A DNA stretch of 64,000 bases from Pseudoalteromonas sp. UG3-2 (GCF_037120705.1 NZ_JAWLJU010000001.1:310001-374000), one strand, 5' to 3'. Counted from the first letter of the stretch, positions 7,857 through 18,007 are shown. Notes: generated by a model not told the origin, from the letters alone. Numbers and translations: made by a program.

Positions 7857-10328
7857 TCACCGTTGCTGCTGGCTTTGCTCAAGCGTTGGAGCTACCTCTG
7901 GTAATGGTGGCTCTTCAGCTGGTGGAAATAAAAACCGCTCTAACCACTGCTCTTGCTCCCAAAGCACATGCAAAATGCTCTCTCTGGCTTTATAGCTGTG
8001 CCCCTCTTGGGGCAGCATAACCAACCTTGCTTCACCGCCCAAACCATTGATGGCTGCAAACATCCGCTTTGACTGCATTGGAAAAGTGCCGGAGTTGGGA
8101 TCTTCATCACCGTGGATCATCAACATGGGTTCGTTGATTTTCTCGGCATGGAAAAACGGCGACATCTTGGCATAGACATCTTGAGCCTGCCAAAAGTTAC
8201 GTGACTCTCCTTGAAAACCAAACGGTGTTAATGAGCGATTATAAGCACCACTGCGGGCAATTCCGGTGGCGAACAAGTCACTGTGGGCTAACAAGTTGGC
8301 CACCATAAACGCGCCATACGAATGGCCTGCAATAGCAATTCGCTGCGGATCGGCAATGCCTTTTTCTACCAAGGTATCCACCGCCGCTTTAGCACTGGCC
8401 ACTAATTGCGCTCTAAAGTTATCGTTAGGCTCTTCATTGCCCTCACCGACAATGGGCATGGTTGGGTTGTCAAAAATAGCAATGCCTTTGGCCAAGTATG
8501 GCATTGGCCCCCAGTAACCAATGTAGGGAAATTGATAAGGCGACTCACGCACTTGCGAAGCCACAGCTTTATCTTTGTACTCTAGAGGATAGGCCCACAT
8601 CAGCACTGGTATGCGCCCTTTAGTGGGGTCATAATCGGTGGGCAAATAGAGGTTGCCGCTGAGCTCAACTCCATCTTCTCTTTGGTATTTGATCTGCTCT
8701 TTCACCACGCCCTTAAAAGCCGGGTAAGGATGTGCAAAGCGCGTTAACTGTTCTATGGTGTTAAACTGCTGATCACGAACAAAAAAGTTTGGTTGCTCTT
8801 GTCGCGACTCGCGCACCGTAATAAAGCGCATGCCTTCGTCGTCAAGCATCGCGCGAACACGCTCGTAATAAGGCGCCTCAGACTGCCAAAGGCGCGTGGT
8901 GGTATTGGTTTTTATGTCGTAACGGGACAAAAATGGCACATTGCCATTCTCTGAAGCGCCATCACCTGTCAAAAATAAATAGCGCCCGCCAACTAACTTT
9001 AACACCCTTGTGCCTAGGTCACTGTTTTCAAATACAAAGCGGCCAGGATCTTGGTAGGCGTCATTGTAACTGCGCTGTGAAAACACCACCCGATTGCGCT
9101 GCGGGCTTAACGGCGAAAACACCGATGTCCGTACACTACGGTCGCTAAAACGCCACTCTTTGAGCAGTGCCACGCTGTTATTAGCCCAATAAATACTGGA
9201 AAAGCGATGTTCAACCTTGGCAAAAAGCTTAGGCGCTTTTTTAAAGGGCGCACTGATACTATAGAGATAATCATGATGCTCTACTGTGGCTGACATATCA
9301 CCGCCGTCTTGGGCTTCGGCCCAGATCAGAGTAGCGCCTTCATCCGCACGCCAGTGAATTTTGCGCGGCCCTGTGATCACACTGTCAAATCCTGCTGGTA
9401 ATGAGTCGGCGAGCGGCTGTCTGGCCACTTCATACAATGGGAAGCCGCGCATGCCCCACACTTGCCAAACCGCAGGGAAGCGGCTGTAAGGCACCAGATA
9501 AGAAAACGGCTCGTCCATCATGCTTACCAGCAAGTTGGTGGAATCCGGTGAAACCGAAAAATGTTTTAGGTAAGTGGGGTTACCAATTTGCTGAGCATTG
9601 GCATTGAGGTTGAGCTTTATCAGCTGCCCTTGGGCATAAAACTTAAATAGTTTGATATCGAATGGATCTTGCAGCAAGTTTTGATACGTTCGAGTCGCGC
9701 CTTTTTTCCCCGCAGTGGTTTGGATCACCGGAGTCAATGCCGCCTTGGTTTTGGCTTCTGGCTGCTTGCCGTGATTAAAAGCAATATTCACAATCAACGC
9801 GCTGCTATCGGGTAACCACTGATAAGGCGTACTGGTCACCACGCCATTAAGGGTTGACTGCGTCAGCTGAGTTAATTTGCGTTTTTCAATGTCGTAAGCC
9901 CACAAGGTGGATTGCGTTGACTGCTCTAGAATAAACGCCAGGTAGCGACTGTCTGGGCTCCAATGTGGTGCGCGGATTTTTCCCTGGGGTAAGCCCGATA
10001 CCTTAATCAAGGCGCCAGTGTCCACGTGCTTAAACTCAATGCCACTGTATTGTTGGCCGTTGCTACGCATAAAGGTATTGGGGTTAAACTTAATGCCAGC
10101 CAAAGCCTGCTCAGGTTGATCAAGCTCAGCCAAGCTGACAACTCTCTTGCGCTCTAACAATGCCAACCATTTACCGTTAGCGCTTAAGCGGCTCGCCGGG
10201 ATCAGTGGCGCATCGACCAATTTAGCCAACTCAGCGGAGGGCGTTTGATACCCCTGAGTTTGTGCCAATACTGAGCTCATTGTTGACGTTATCAGAACGA
10301 GAAAAGCGAATAATTTTATGACGTTCAC
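7857..10328 (-). CDS. Exported S9 family (glutamyl endopeptidase-like) prolyl oligopeptidase
   Basis: An 823-residue secreted serine peptidase. Signal peptide 1-22 (cleavage near VLAQ), a beta-propeller-like region (about 45-530, with HWSPDSRYLAF-type blades) and a C-terminal alpha/beta hydrolase. Catalytic residues: Ser in GHSYGA (S670), Asp in HGDEDPNS (D743), His in PQEGHSY (H777). The arrangement resembles the S9D group. Start is GTG with an AAGG ribosome site. It probably degrades peptides in the periplasm. Divergent from a LacI regulator 136 bases away, which may control it. Confidence 0.9.
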   Translation of the reverse strand: MNVIKLFAFLVLITSTMSSVLAQTQGYQTPSAELAKLVDAPLIPASRLSANGKWLALLERKRVVSLAELDQPEQALAGIKFNPNTFMRSNGQQYSGIEFKHVDTGALIKVSGLPQGKIRAPHWSPDSRYLAFILEQSTQSTLWAYDIEKRKLTQLTQSTLNGVVTSTPYQWLPDSSALIVNIAFNHGKQPEAKTKAALTPVIQTTAGKKGATRTYQNLLQDPFDIKLFKFYAQGQLIKLNLNANAQQIGNPTYLKHFSVSPDSTNLLVSMMDEPFSYLVPYSRFPAVWQVWGMRGFPLYEVARQPLADSLPAGFDSVITGPRKIHWRADEGATLIWAEAQDGGDMSATVEHHDYLYSISAPFKKAPKLFAKVEHRFSSIYWANNSVALLKEWRFSDRSVRTSVFSPLSPQRNRVVFSQRSYNDAYQDPGRFVFENSDLGTRVLKLVGGRYLFLTGDGASENGNVPFLSRYDIKTNTTTRLWQSEAPYYERVRAMLDDEGMRFITVRESRQEQPNFFVRDQQFNTIEQLTRFAHPYPAFKGVVKEQIKYQREDGVELSGNLYLPTDYDPTKGRIPVLMWAYPLEYKDKAVASQVRESPYQFPYIGYWGPMPYLAKGIAIFDNPTMPIVGEGNEEPNDNFRAQLVASAKAAVDTLVEKGIADPQRIAIAGHSYGAFMVANLLAHSDLFATGIARSGAYNRSLTPFGFQGESRNFWQAQDVYAKMSPFFHAEKINEPMLMIHGDEDPNSGTFPMQSKRMFAAINGLGGEARLVMLPQEGHSYKARESILHVLWEQEQWLERFLFPPAEEPPLPEVAPTLEQSQQQR

Positions 10329-10464
10329 AGTGCTTACCTTAGTTCGACATTCAATCTGTGATGATATCTTGATTTTTACTCTATGTGCAGGGGTTTACGA
10401 TTTATTGCCAAGAAAAGTTGCGGTACACTGAGCAATCCCATAAGCCATATCAGTCTTTATCACG

Positions 10465-11469
10465 ATGAACAGCGATAAAAAGCCCGCTAAAGTAACTATT
10501 TTTGATGTTGCCGCCGAAGCGCAAGTGTCAAAGTCCACCGTGTCGTTAGTGCTCACCAACAGCGACAAAGTGAGCGACGTTCGTAAACAGCGGGTATTAG
10601 CTGCTATGGATAAACTTGGATATATCTACAATCGTGGGGCTGCGGCTTTACGGAGTAAGCGCTCAAATTTAGTCGCCGTGGTGATCAATGACCTTACCAA
10701 CCCTTACTCGGCCCAATTGGCCGTGGGACTAGAAAAACACATTTACAGCCTGGGTTTGGTGCCCATGTTAGTGAACAGTGGCGAGTGTGTTCAACGCCAA
10801 CAAGACTTAATTAAGACGCTGAAAGAATACAATGTCCGCGCTTATATTATGGTGCCAGCGCCCAACACCACTCGCGAGAGCCTAGATCAATTAATTGCAG
10901 AGGGCACTCCGGTTATTACTATGATGCGCGAAGTCGCCTTTGCCAGCGCGCCATGTGTATTACCCGACAATCAAAGAGGCTGTCACCTGGCAACCAACTA
11001 CTTAATTGAGCAAGGCCACACGCAATTGGCTTTTATTGGTGGCAATGATGGTATTTCTGATTTTGCCGAGCGCCTTAACGGCTTTAAAACCGCACTGGCG
11101 GCACACCAGCTCAGCGAGGCCCCAGTGATACCCAGCCCCACCACCCGAGCAGGTGGACGAGACGCTTTCCACACTTTGCACGGCAGCCATCAAATCAGCG
11201 CCATTGTTTGCTTTAACGACGTGGTAGCTTATGGTGTGATTGAAGCCATGACCAGCGTCGGGATCATACCCGGTAAAGACATCAAGGTGGTGGGCTTTGA
11301 CGACCTCGATGATTCGCAAATGATGCAGCCGGCACTGACAACGGTTCGCGTTGCGGCCGAGGACATTGGCAAACGGGTATGTGATGCCTTGGCTGATATG
11401 CTCAATGGCACGCCACCTGCAGCCAGAACGCTGGTGGGTGTCTCGTTAAAAATCAGAGACTCAGCCTAG
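10465..11469 (+). CDS. LacI family transcriptional regulator
   Basis: A 334-residue regulator. Residues 9-30 (VTIFDVAAEAQVSKSTVSLVL) are the LacI helix-turn-helix, followed by the hinge helix (AAALRSKRSNLVAVVIND) and a periplasmic-binding-like effector domain ending with VVGFDDLDDSQMMQPALTTV. It has some likeness to MalI. The ligand is unknown. It is divergent from the exported S9 peptidase, but the 136-base spacer shows no CG-centred palindrome of LacI type, so its target is not established. Confidence 0.92.
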   Translation: MNSDKKPAKVTIFDVAAEAQVSKSTVSLVLTNSDKVSDVRKQRVLAAMDKLGYIYNRGAAALRSKRSNLVAVVINDLTNPYSAQLAVGLEKHIYSLGLVPMLVNSGECVQRQQDLIKTLKEYNVRAYIMVPAPNTTRESLDQLIAEGTPVITMMREVAFASAPCVLPDNQRGCHLATNYLIEQGHTQLAFIGGNDGISDFAERLNGFKTALAAHQLSEAPVIPSPTTRAGGRDAFHTLHGSHQISAIVCFNDVVAYGVIEAMTSVGIIPGKDIKVVGFDDLDDSQMMQPALTTVRVAAEDIGKRVCDALADMLNGTPPAARTLVGVSLKIRDSA

Positions 11470-11779
11470 TTTAGCGCGCTTTTTATCGCTTACATGTCTT
11501 GCCATTTAATCTAGCGCAAAAAAAGCCCCAATTGCTGACAAAAGTAATAGACATCGGCAGCAAACTGGATAGAATTCGCGTCAGTGCTGAGGCTGCTTTA
11601 TTTTCCAACAACCCCACCTCAGCAAAACACTTCTACGCTTGATAATTTACCACTTTCCTTAGTAAAAACATTTATATGTTCCATACTGGGGAGGTGTTAT
11701 GGTGAGTGTGTAATTGCAAATTAATATTGAGTCATAGGGTGCTTTGGCTCAGTGCAAACAAAATTAAGGCTTAGGTTCG
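11470..11779. other. Intergenic stretch without recognised gene
   Basis: About 310 bases between the LacI regulator and the ThrE gene. It is A/T-rich near the right end and must hold the thrE promoter, but I see no convincing promoter pair, dyad or small reading frame. Confidence 0.5.
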
Positions 11780-13006
11780 TTGAATAACGCCACTTTTACA
11801 GAAAAACGTCGCTTCTTAGTGAAGCTTGGCAAAATGTTGCATAAATACGGTACTCCAGCATACCGCTTAGAGGCGCACTTAATGGAAGTCGCCACTCGGC
11901 TCGGGTTGAAGTCGTCTTTTGTCATGTCACCTACGTCCGTGACTTTTGTTATATGGACAGAAGGCCATGAAGACGAATACACCCATGTTGCTCGAGTCGA
12001 CCCTGGCGATCATGATTTAGGTTCGCTCTCAGATACGGACGATGTCGCCACAAAAGTGCTTTCTGGTGAAATGTCGTTGTTTGATGCCGAGCAGCGTTTG
12101 GACGAGATCCTCAATGCCAAAGCGCCCTACAATCGAGTATTAACTGGCGTTGCCTTTGCCACCTCAGGTGGTGCTTTTGCCATGCTTATGGGCACCAGCT
12201 GGAACGATGTGCTTTGGTCGGGTCTGTTGTCGTTGATGGTTTATCTGTTTGTGCTTTGGGCGGGTTACTCTAAGCGTGTCACGCACATGTTAGAGCCTTT
12301 AGTTGCCATTGTGTCTGCCGTTGCAGCTTGTGCCATATCGGCTTACATTGACCCACAGATAAATATTCGTCTAGTGGTGCTTTCAGCGATTATTGTGTTT
12401 ATTCCAGGTCTTGCTTTAGCGCTGGGCTTTGCTGAGCTTTCAGCTCGGCATTTAGTGTCTGGCACCGCTCGGGTGATGGACTCAATCATGCTACTGTTTA
12501 AGCTGTATTTTGGTGCGTTTTTAGGGATCAGTTTAGGTTTTGGCTTGTTTGGTCAGGTCGACTTTGTTCAGCCTTTGCCACTCCCCCGCTGGACCGCGTG
12601 GCTTGCCGTGCTGCTTTTATGTACCAGCCTAGTGGTGATGTTTCGCACTAAGCTTAAACATGCCAGCTGGTCGATTGCTTCTGGGTTTATTGCTTACGCC
12701 GCCAGCATCAGTGCTGCTGTGTACTTTGATTACGCCCTAGGCACCTTCGTTGGCGCTTTTGCTGTGGGGGTATTTAGCAATATCTTTAACCGTGTGGTGA
12801 ATGCACCGGCCTCCATCGTGGCGATGCAGGGCTTAATCGTCTTGGTTCCCGGGTCAAAAACTTACATTGGTCTTAACTCGCTTATTGAAGGGCAAAGCTT
12901 TGTCTATGCCGATCATATCGGCCAGCAAACCTTTTTGATTTTCATGTCGCTCATCGCAGGACTCATCTTTGCTAATGTGGTGCTACCACCGAAAAAGAGC
13001 TTATAG
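11780..13006 (+). CDS. ThrE family threonine/serine exporter (fused two-domain form)
   Basis: A 408-residue membrane protein. The N-terminal part (10-130) has the ThrE/DUF1212 signature KRRFLVKLGKMLHKYGTPAYRLE followed by FVMSPTSVTFVIW; about ten membrane helices follow (130-405), covering the second ThrE_2-like half ending near GLIFANVVLPPKKSL. It exports threonine/serine by proton exchange in characterised members. Start is TTG at 11780 (NNATFTEKRRF); the next Met would cut into the conserved start, so TTG is preferred. It is the second amino-acid exporter near the S9 peptidases, which suggests disposal of excess amino acids from peptide use (inference). Confidence 0.88.
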   Translation: MNNATFTEKRRFLVKLGKMLHKYGTPAYRLEAHLMEVATRLGLKSSFVMSPTSVTFVIWTEGHEDEYTHVARVDPGDHDLGSLSDTDDVATKVLSGEMSLFDAEQRLDEILNAKAPYNRVLTGVAFATSGGAFAMLMGTSWNDVLWSGLLSLMVYLFVLWAGYSKRVTHMLEPLVAIVSAVAACAISAYIDPQINIRLVVLSAIIVFIPGLALALGFAELSARHLVSGTARVMDSIMLLFKLYFGAFLGISLGFGLFGQVDFVQPLPLPRWTAWLAVLLLCTSLVVMFRTKLKHASWSIASGFIAYAASISAAVYFDYALGTFVGAFAVGVFSNIFNRVVNAPASIVAMQGLIVLVPGSKTYIGLNSLIEGQSFVYADHIGQQTFLIFMSLIAGLIFANVVLPPKKSL

Positions 13007-13333
13007 TACCATTCTGACTTAATACTTGCTCAATTTGAGAGATTAAATCTGACGCTAGCTGCGTTAAAAATTTCTTATTTAGAACAAATAAATAGCAAAA
13101 TTTTTGCCTTGCCTACACGGATGTAGGTACCTTGGCGGTAGCAGGACGCGAGAGCGGTGCTATCGACAAGATTTTCTCGCCTCAAAGTAGACCACTCAAC
13201 TAAGCAAAATGGTAACCTTTGCGCCTCAGGCGGGCACAGTGCCGCCTGAGGCGAGCTCTCGCCTGCCACTGACCCCACTTAATGCTCGCTTAATCGCAAA
13301 CATTGGTTTTTACAGCGTTGCCAAGTAGAATAC
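13006..13333. repeat. MITE-like or palindromic intergenic repeat element (candidate)
   Basis: A 328-base non-coding block starting at the thrE stop. The ends are imperfect inverted repeats: left GTACCATTCTGACTT, right (read in reverse) GTATTCTACTTGG. Inside are two perfect dyads, CCTACA/TGTAGG (13112-13127) and CGCCTCAGGCGG/CCGCCTGAGGCG (13222-13253, 8-base loop), plus text such as TTGCCTTGCCTACACGGATG that resembles dispersed elements of Alteromonadales. Only one copy is in the window, so repeat status is inferred from structure and recall. Confidence 0.5.
13222..13253. repeat. 12-bp perfect palindrome within the repeat element
   Basis: CGCCTCAGGCGG and CCGCCTGAGGCG pair perfectly around GCACAGTG. 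It could act as a terminator-like hairpin after thrE or as a REP-type site; no T run follows. Confidence 0.55.
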
Positions 13334-13392
13334 CTTGAAGCTTCATCTTGAAGTTCCCTATAACAACAAGTGAATGAAATTTAGGACAAATA

Positions 13393-15447
13393 ATGAAACT
13401 ACTTAAGTCTGCATTGGCACTGGCGATGGGCCTAAGCTGCACGGCATACGCCAGCAGTGATACCATCACAGTTGAAGATATTCCAAAAATTCAATCGGTT
13501 AGCTCAACCGCGATCAGCCCAGATGGGGAAATGGTGGCATTCACCCGAGCAGTCCCTCGTGAGCTGTATGTGGATAAAAATGGCTCCCATTACCGTGAAC
13601 TCTATGTGGTTGATGACGATGGCGTTGAACGCCCGTTTATTACCGGTAAAGTTAGCATTTCAAGTATTTCTTGGTCTGCTGATGGTCAGTTTATTTACTT
13701 CTTAACGAAGAAAAAAGACGACAAACAGCGCGCTTTATATCGCATCGCCGTCAATGGTGGTGAGGCGCAAAAAGTCATGTCGCTAAAAGGCACCAATATT
13801 TCATCTTACCGCTTGAGCCCAGATGGTAAAAAAGTGGCCATTTTAGCCATGCCAGCGGCGGACAAGTCTGAAAAAGAGCTGAAAAAGCTTGGCTTCATGG
13901 CTGAAGTGTATGAAATGGGTCTGAAAAACAAGCAACTTCACATTGTTGATTTAGCCCAAGCTGGCAAGCCACTGTCGCCTGACGCGCTTAACATTGAAGG
14001 TTACGTCAGCGATATTAACTGGGCTGATGACGCTTCTAAGTTATTAGTGAAAACGCAACCTACTGCACTTATCGACGATAAGTACATGAAATCGCAATGG
14101 CATGTGCTTGATGCAAACAGCCAAAAAGTCACTATGTCGTTCAAAACCGAAGGTAAACTAGGTGCGGCTGAGTTTTCTCATGATGGCAAATACATCGCTA
14201 TCTTAGGTGCTGAAGACAAACACGACCCGGCAACGGGCCGCTTATATCTAGCGGATGCACAAAGTGGCGAAATTAAAGAGTGGATCCCGAACTTTATGGG
14301 TCACATTGGCGACTTTGAGTGGTCTAACCGCAAAAACCAGCTTACCTTTGTTGCCAATGTTGGCGTGGAAAGCTTTGTTGGCCAAATCAAGGTTGGCTCG
14401 AACGACTACAAGAAGTTGATCAAAGAAGGCAAGTTTATTGCGTCAAACCTGTCTATTTCGGATTCTGACAAAACCATTGCTCTGCGCGCCAACACCGCTA
14501 AGCACCCTAACGAAGTGTTTATGGTTCGTGGTAAAAAGGCCACTCGCCTATCAAACTCTAACCCTTGGCTAGATGGCAAACGCTTTGCTAAACAAGAGTC
14601 AATTACTCTAAAAGCCCGCGATGGCGTTGAAATTGGTGGCGTACTTATCTACCCATTGGATTACCAAGAAGGTCAACGTTACCCATTGATCATGGCGGTA
14701 CACGGCGGACCAGAAAGCCATGATAAAAACGGCTGGTTAACTAGCTACTCAGATCCAGGTCAAATGGGTGCTGCTCGAGGCTATGCGGTATTTTATCCTA
14801 ACTACCGTGGCTCAACAGGTAAAGGCGTTGATTACTCTAAGCTTGGCCAAGGTGACTATGCCGGCAAAGAGTTTGACGACCTAGTGGATATGAAAACACA
14901 CCTAGTTGAGATGGGACTGGTTGATAGCAAGCGCGTTGGTATCACAGGTGGCTCGTATGGTGGTTATGCTTCCGCTTGGGGTGCCACTAAACTAACGGAA
15001 CATTTTGCTGCCAGCGTAATGTTTGTTGGTATTGCTAACCAGCTATCTAAATTTGGTACCACAGACATCTCTAACGAAATGCACTTAGTGCATGCGCGTT
15101 CATACCCTTGGGATAAGTGGCAATGGTACCTAGAGCGCAGCCCAATTTACTGGGCGGATCAATCTGAAACGCCGCTGCTTATTATGCATGGTAAAGAAGA
15201 TCCCCGTGTACACCCTGCGCAATCTATGGAGCTTTACCGCTATATGAAGGTGCAAGGCAAAGATGTACGTTTGGTCTACTACCCTGGCGAAGGTCATGGT
15301 AACCGCAAAGTAGCTGCTCAGTATGACTACAGCTTACGCCTAATGCGTTGGATGGATAACTACCTAATTGATGGCAACAAAGAGATGCCGGATTATAAAA
15401 TCGATCACGCTGCTAAACTAAAAGCGGTGAAAGAAGCGAATAAGTAA
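13393..15447 (+). CDS. Exported S9 family dipeptidyl/acylaminoacyl peptidase
   Basis: A 684-residue secreted peptidase. Signal peptide 1-21 (cleavage near AYA-SSD), a WD-like propeller (30-400, with AISPDGEMVAF and RLSPDGKKVAI blades) and an alpha/beta hydrolase. Catalytic Ser in GGSYGG (S521), Asp in HGKEDPRV (D603), His in GEGHGN (H635). The motif set fits the S9C acylaminoacyl-peptidase group. ATG start follows AGGACAAATA. A strong terminator follows. Role: periplasmic removal of N-terminal units from peptides (family knowledge). Confidence 0.92.
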   Translation: MKLLKSALALAMGLSCTAYASSDTITVEDIPKIQSVSSTAISPDGEMVAFTRAVPRELYVDKNGSHYRELYVVDDDGVERPFITGKVSISSISWSADGQFIYFLTKKKDDKQRALYRIAVNGGEAQKVMSLKGTNISSYRLSPDGKKVAILAMPAADKSEKELKKLGFMAEVYEMGLKNKQLHIVDLAQAGKPLSPDALNIEGYVSDINWADDASKLLVKTQPTALIDDKYMKSQWHVLDANSQKVTMSFKTEGKLGAAEFSHDGKYIAILGAEDKHDPATGRLYLADAQSGEIKEWIPNFMGHIGDFEWSNRKNQLTFVANVGVESFVGQIKVGSNDYKKLIKEGKFIASNLSISDSDKTIALRANTAKHPNEVFMVRGKKATRLSNSNPWLDGKRFAKQESITLKARDGVEIGGVLIYPLDYQEGQRYPLIMAVHGGPESHDKNGWLTSYSDPGQMGAARGYAVFYPNYRGSTGKGVDYSKLGQGDYAGKEFDDLVDMKTHLVEMGLVDSKRVGITGGSYGGYASAWGATKLTEHFAASVMFVGIANQLSKFGTTDISNEMHLVHARSYPWDKWQWYLERSPIYWADQSETPLLIMHGKEDPRVHPAQSMELYRYMKVQGKDVRLVYYPGEGHGNRKVAAQYDYSLRLMRWMDNYLIDGNKEMPDYKIDHAAKLKAVKEANK

Positions 15448-15835
15448 GCTATTACGTATAGCTATTGCTAATTAAATATAGGTTATTTATATTACCTATT
15501 ATAGGTAGGCCGAGCGGTTGCTCGGCCTTTCTTTTGCGTATTACTTTTTATGTGCAATTCACAGCATCGATGCACACTATTAAATTATCTACAATGCAGA
15601 GATGCAATGACAATGACACAATAAGTTTGCTATGTGCCTGATTAGATGAAATAAACGCTAATAATATTAACGTCATGTATAAACTTGCATTGCAAACGTA
15701 TTAAGTCAAAATAATACTATACTATTTCGCTTGGTCTGCTGCTTAATTGGATAAAGCAGGGGTCTGAGTGAACATCTTTATGCGCTCTGCGCTATATTAT
15801 TCACAACACAAAAAATCAACAGAAAAGGACCAGCT
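15448..15835. other. Intergenic region: terminator then A/T-rich leader
   Basis: About 390 bases. Apart from the terminator at 15507-15535 it is A/T-rich and should contain the promoter of the following lipoprotein peptidase, whose AAAAGGAC ribosome site ends it. I see no gene or clear operator here. Confidence 0.5.
15507..15535 (+). terminator. Rho-independent terminator after S9 peptidase
   Basis: AGGCCGAGC and GCTCGGCCT form a 9-bp GC-rich stem with loop GGTT, followed by TTCTTTT. Classic form, 60 bases past the stop. Confidence 0.92.
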
Positions 15836-18007
15836 ATGAAACGGCTCTTCACTTATACCGCCGCTGCCATTGCTATATCATCACTTACTGCGTGTACTAG
15901 TAATGATAATAAAAACAGTCAATTAGAGACTACTCAGCCAGAAAATAACATCACAGCTCCAATCGCAAAAAAAATCCCTCATAAAATGTCTATTCATGGT
16001 GATACTCGGATAGACCATTATTACTGGATGCGCGATGACCAACGCAAAGATCCAGAAATATTAGCACATTTAGAAGCTGAAAATGCCTATACCAAAGCCA
16101 GTTTACGTCACACTGAAGCGTTACAGGAAAAGCTTTATAAAGAGCTAAAATCGCGGATCAAGAAAGACGATAATTCTGTACCAGTAAAAAATGGCAAGTT
16201 CTATTACTCATCGGAAATGCGCGGCAATAATGAGTACCCAATTTATGTTCGCAGTAGCGATTTTTCTGGTACCGACAAAGAGGTTATTTTAAACGTAAAT
16301 GAATTAGCAAAAGGGCACAGCTATTTCAGCGCAGCAGGGCTAGCAACGAGTCCGAACAATAAGTTACTTGCTTATGGTGAAGACACCGTTAGTCGCAGAG
16401 TATATACGATTAAAATCAAGGATTTAAGTACAGGAAAGTGGCTTGAAGATGAAATTAATGGCGCGCAACCTAAAGTGGTTTGGGCTGCAGACAATCTGCA
16501 CTTTTATTACATTAAAAAACACCCTGAAACACTTTTAGGCTATCAAGTCTACCGTCATAAACTAGGTACTGAACAAGAACAGGATCAGCTGGTTTATGAA
16601 GAAAAAGATAACACTTACTACACTTCTATCAGCAAATCTAAAGACGGCTCGTCTATTTTTATTCATCATTCAAGTACAGAATCTTCAGGAGTGAGCCTAA
16701 TTGATGCGTATGATAGTAATGCTCAAGCACAGCGTTTTATCCCCCGTGAAGAAGGCTTAGAGTACCGCATTGCAAAGCACAAAGACGCCTATTATATCCT
16801 GACCAATTTGAACGCAATCAACTTTAGATTGATGAAAGTCAACGCGGATAGTCTAGGGGATAAAAGTAAATGGCAAGAAGTTATTGCTCACCGCCCTGAA
16901 GTCAAATTAGAGGACATTGAACTTTTCAACGAACACTTGGTATACCAAGAGCGTGAAATGGGACAAGTCCGTTTGACTATTCGCTCTTTGCTGGATGGCA
17001 GCGAGCAAACCTTGAAATTTAATGACGATGTATTCCTGGCAAATATGTATGGCAATAATGAGCTGGACAACGAAGCGGTGCGCGTTTTCTATACCAGTTT
17101 GACCACACCGGCAACCCATTATGATTTCGATTTAACTACTGCTAAAGCAAAACAGCTAAAACAAACCGAAGTGTTAGGCGACTTCGATGTCGATAATTAT
17201 GCATCTAAGAGGATTTTCATTCCGGCTCGCGATGGCGCGCAAGTACCAGTAAGCTTAGTCTATCGCAAGGATATGTTTAATAAAGATGGTAGCAACCCGC
17301 TTTACTTGTGGGGCTATGGCTCTTATGGAGCGACCATAGATCCTAACTTTTCTAGTACTCGATTAAGCCTGCTAGATCGTGGTTTTGTTGTTGCACTTGC
17401 TCATATTCGAGGCTCTCAAATGCTTGGCAGGCCTTGGTATGAAGATGGTAAAAAGCTGGCAAAGAAAAATACCTTTAACGATTTCATAGACGTTACAAAA
17501 TCTTTAGTGGACTTAGGCTATGCTGATAAAGAACGTGTCTACGCTGTCGGCGGCAGTGCCGGGGGCCTATTAATGGGCGCGATAGTCAATCAAGCACCAC
17601 AATTGTATGATGGAGTCGCAGCACATGTTCCTTTTGTAGATGTTGTTACCACAATGCTTGATGAAAGCATTCCACTAACGACCGGGGAGTATGATGAATG
17701 GGGTAACCCTAATGAAGAGAAATACTATCGCTATATGCTTAGCTATTCACCCTATGATCAAGTGAAGCAGCAAGACTACCCTAACATGCTGGTAACGACA
17801 GGCCTTCATGACTCACAGGTACAGTATTTTGAGCCAGCGAAATGGGTTGCCAAACTGCGTGAGTTAAAAACTGATGACAATAAGCTGCTGTTTAAGGTGG
17901 ACATGACAGCCGGCCACGGTGGTGCGTCTGGACGCTTCAAACGCCTCCACGACAAAGCACTGGAGTATGCGTTTTTCCTAGATTTGGCAGGGAAAAATAA
18001 ACTCTAA
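15836..18007 (+). CDS. Lipoprotein oligopeptidase B (S9A)
   Basis: A 723-residue member of the oligopeptidase B branch, cleaving short peptides after Arg/Lys in known members. Residues 1-20 are a lipoprotein signal with lipobox LTAC (C20); +2 is Thr, so outer-membrane sorting is likely. The propeller starts HYYWMRDDQRKDPEIL. Catalytic Ser is in GGSAGG (S574), Asp in GLHDSQV (D659), His in TAGHGG (H694), and the OpB hallmark VPFVDVVTTMLDESIPLTTG is intact. Most OpB are cytosolic without a signal, so export is the odd point. Third S9 peptidase in 10 kb. Confidence 0.92.
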   Translation: MKRLFTYTAAAIAISSLTACTSNDNKNSQLETTQPENNITAPIAKKIPHKMSIHGDTRIDHYYWMRDDQRKDPEILAHLEAENAYTKASLRHTEALQEKLYKELKSRIKKDDNSVPVKNGKFYYSSEMRGNNEYPIYVRSSDFSGTDKEVILNVNELAKGHSYFSAAGLATSPNNKLLAYGEDTVSRRVYTIKIKDLSTGKWLEDEINGAQPKVVWAADNLHFYYIKKHPETLLGYQVYRHKLGTEQEQDQLVYEEKDNTYYTSISKSKDGSSIFIHHSSTESSGVSLIDAYDSNAQAQRFIPREEGLEYRIAKHKDAYYILTNLNAINFRLMKVNADSLGDKSKWQEVIAHRPEVKLEDIELFNEHLVYQEREMGQVRLTIRSLLDGSEQTLKFNDDVFLANMYGNNELDNEAVRVFYTSLTTPATHYDFDLTTAKAKQLKQTEVLGDFDVDNYASKRIFIPARDGAQVPVSLVYRKDMFNKDGSNPLYLWGYGSYGATIDPNFSSTRLSLLDRGFVVALAHIRGSQMLGRPWYEDGKKLAKKNTFNDFIDVTKSLVDLGYADKERVYAVGGSAGGLLMGAIVNQAPQLYDGVAAHVPFVDVVTTMLDESIPLTTGEYDEWGNPNEEKYYRYMLSYSPYDQVKQQDYPNMLVTTGLHDSQVQYFEPAKWVAKLRELKTDDNKLLFKVDMTAGHGGASGRFKRLHDKALEYAFFLDLAGKNKL

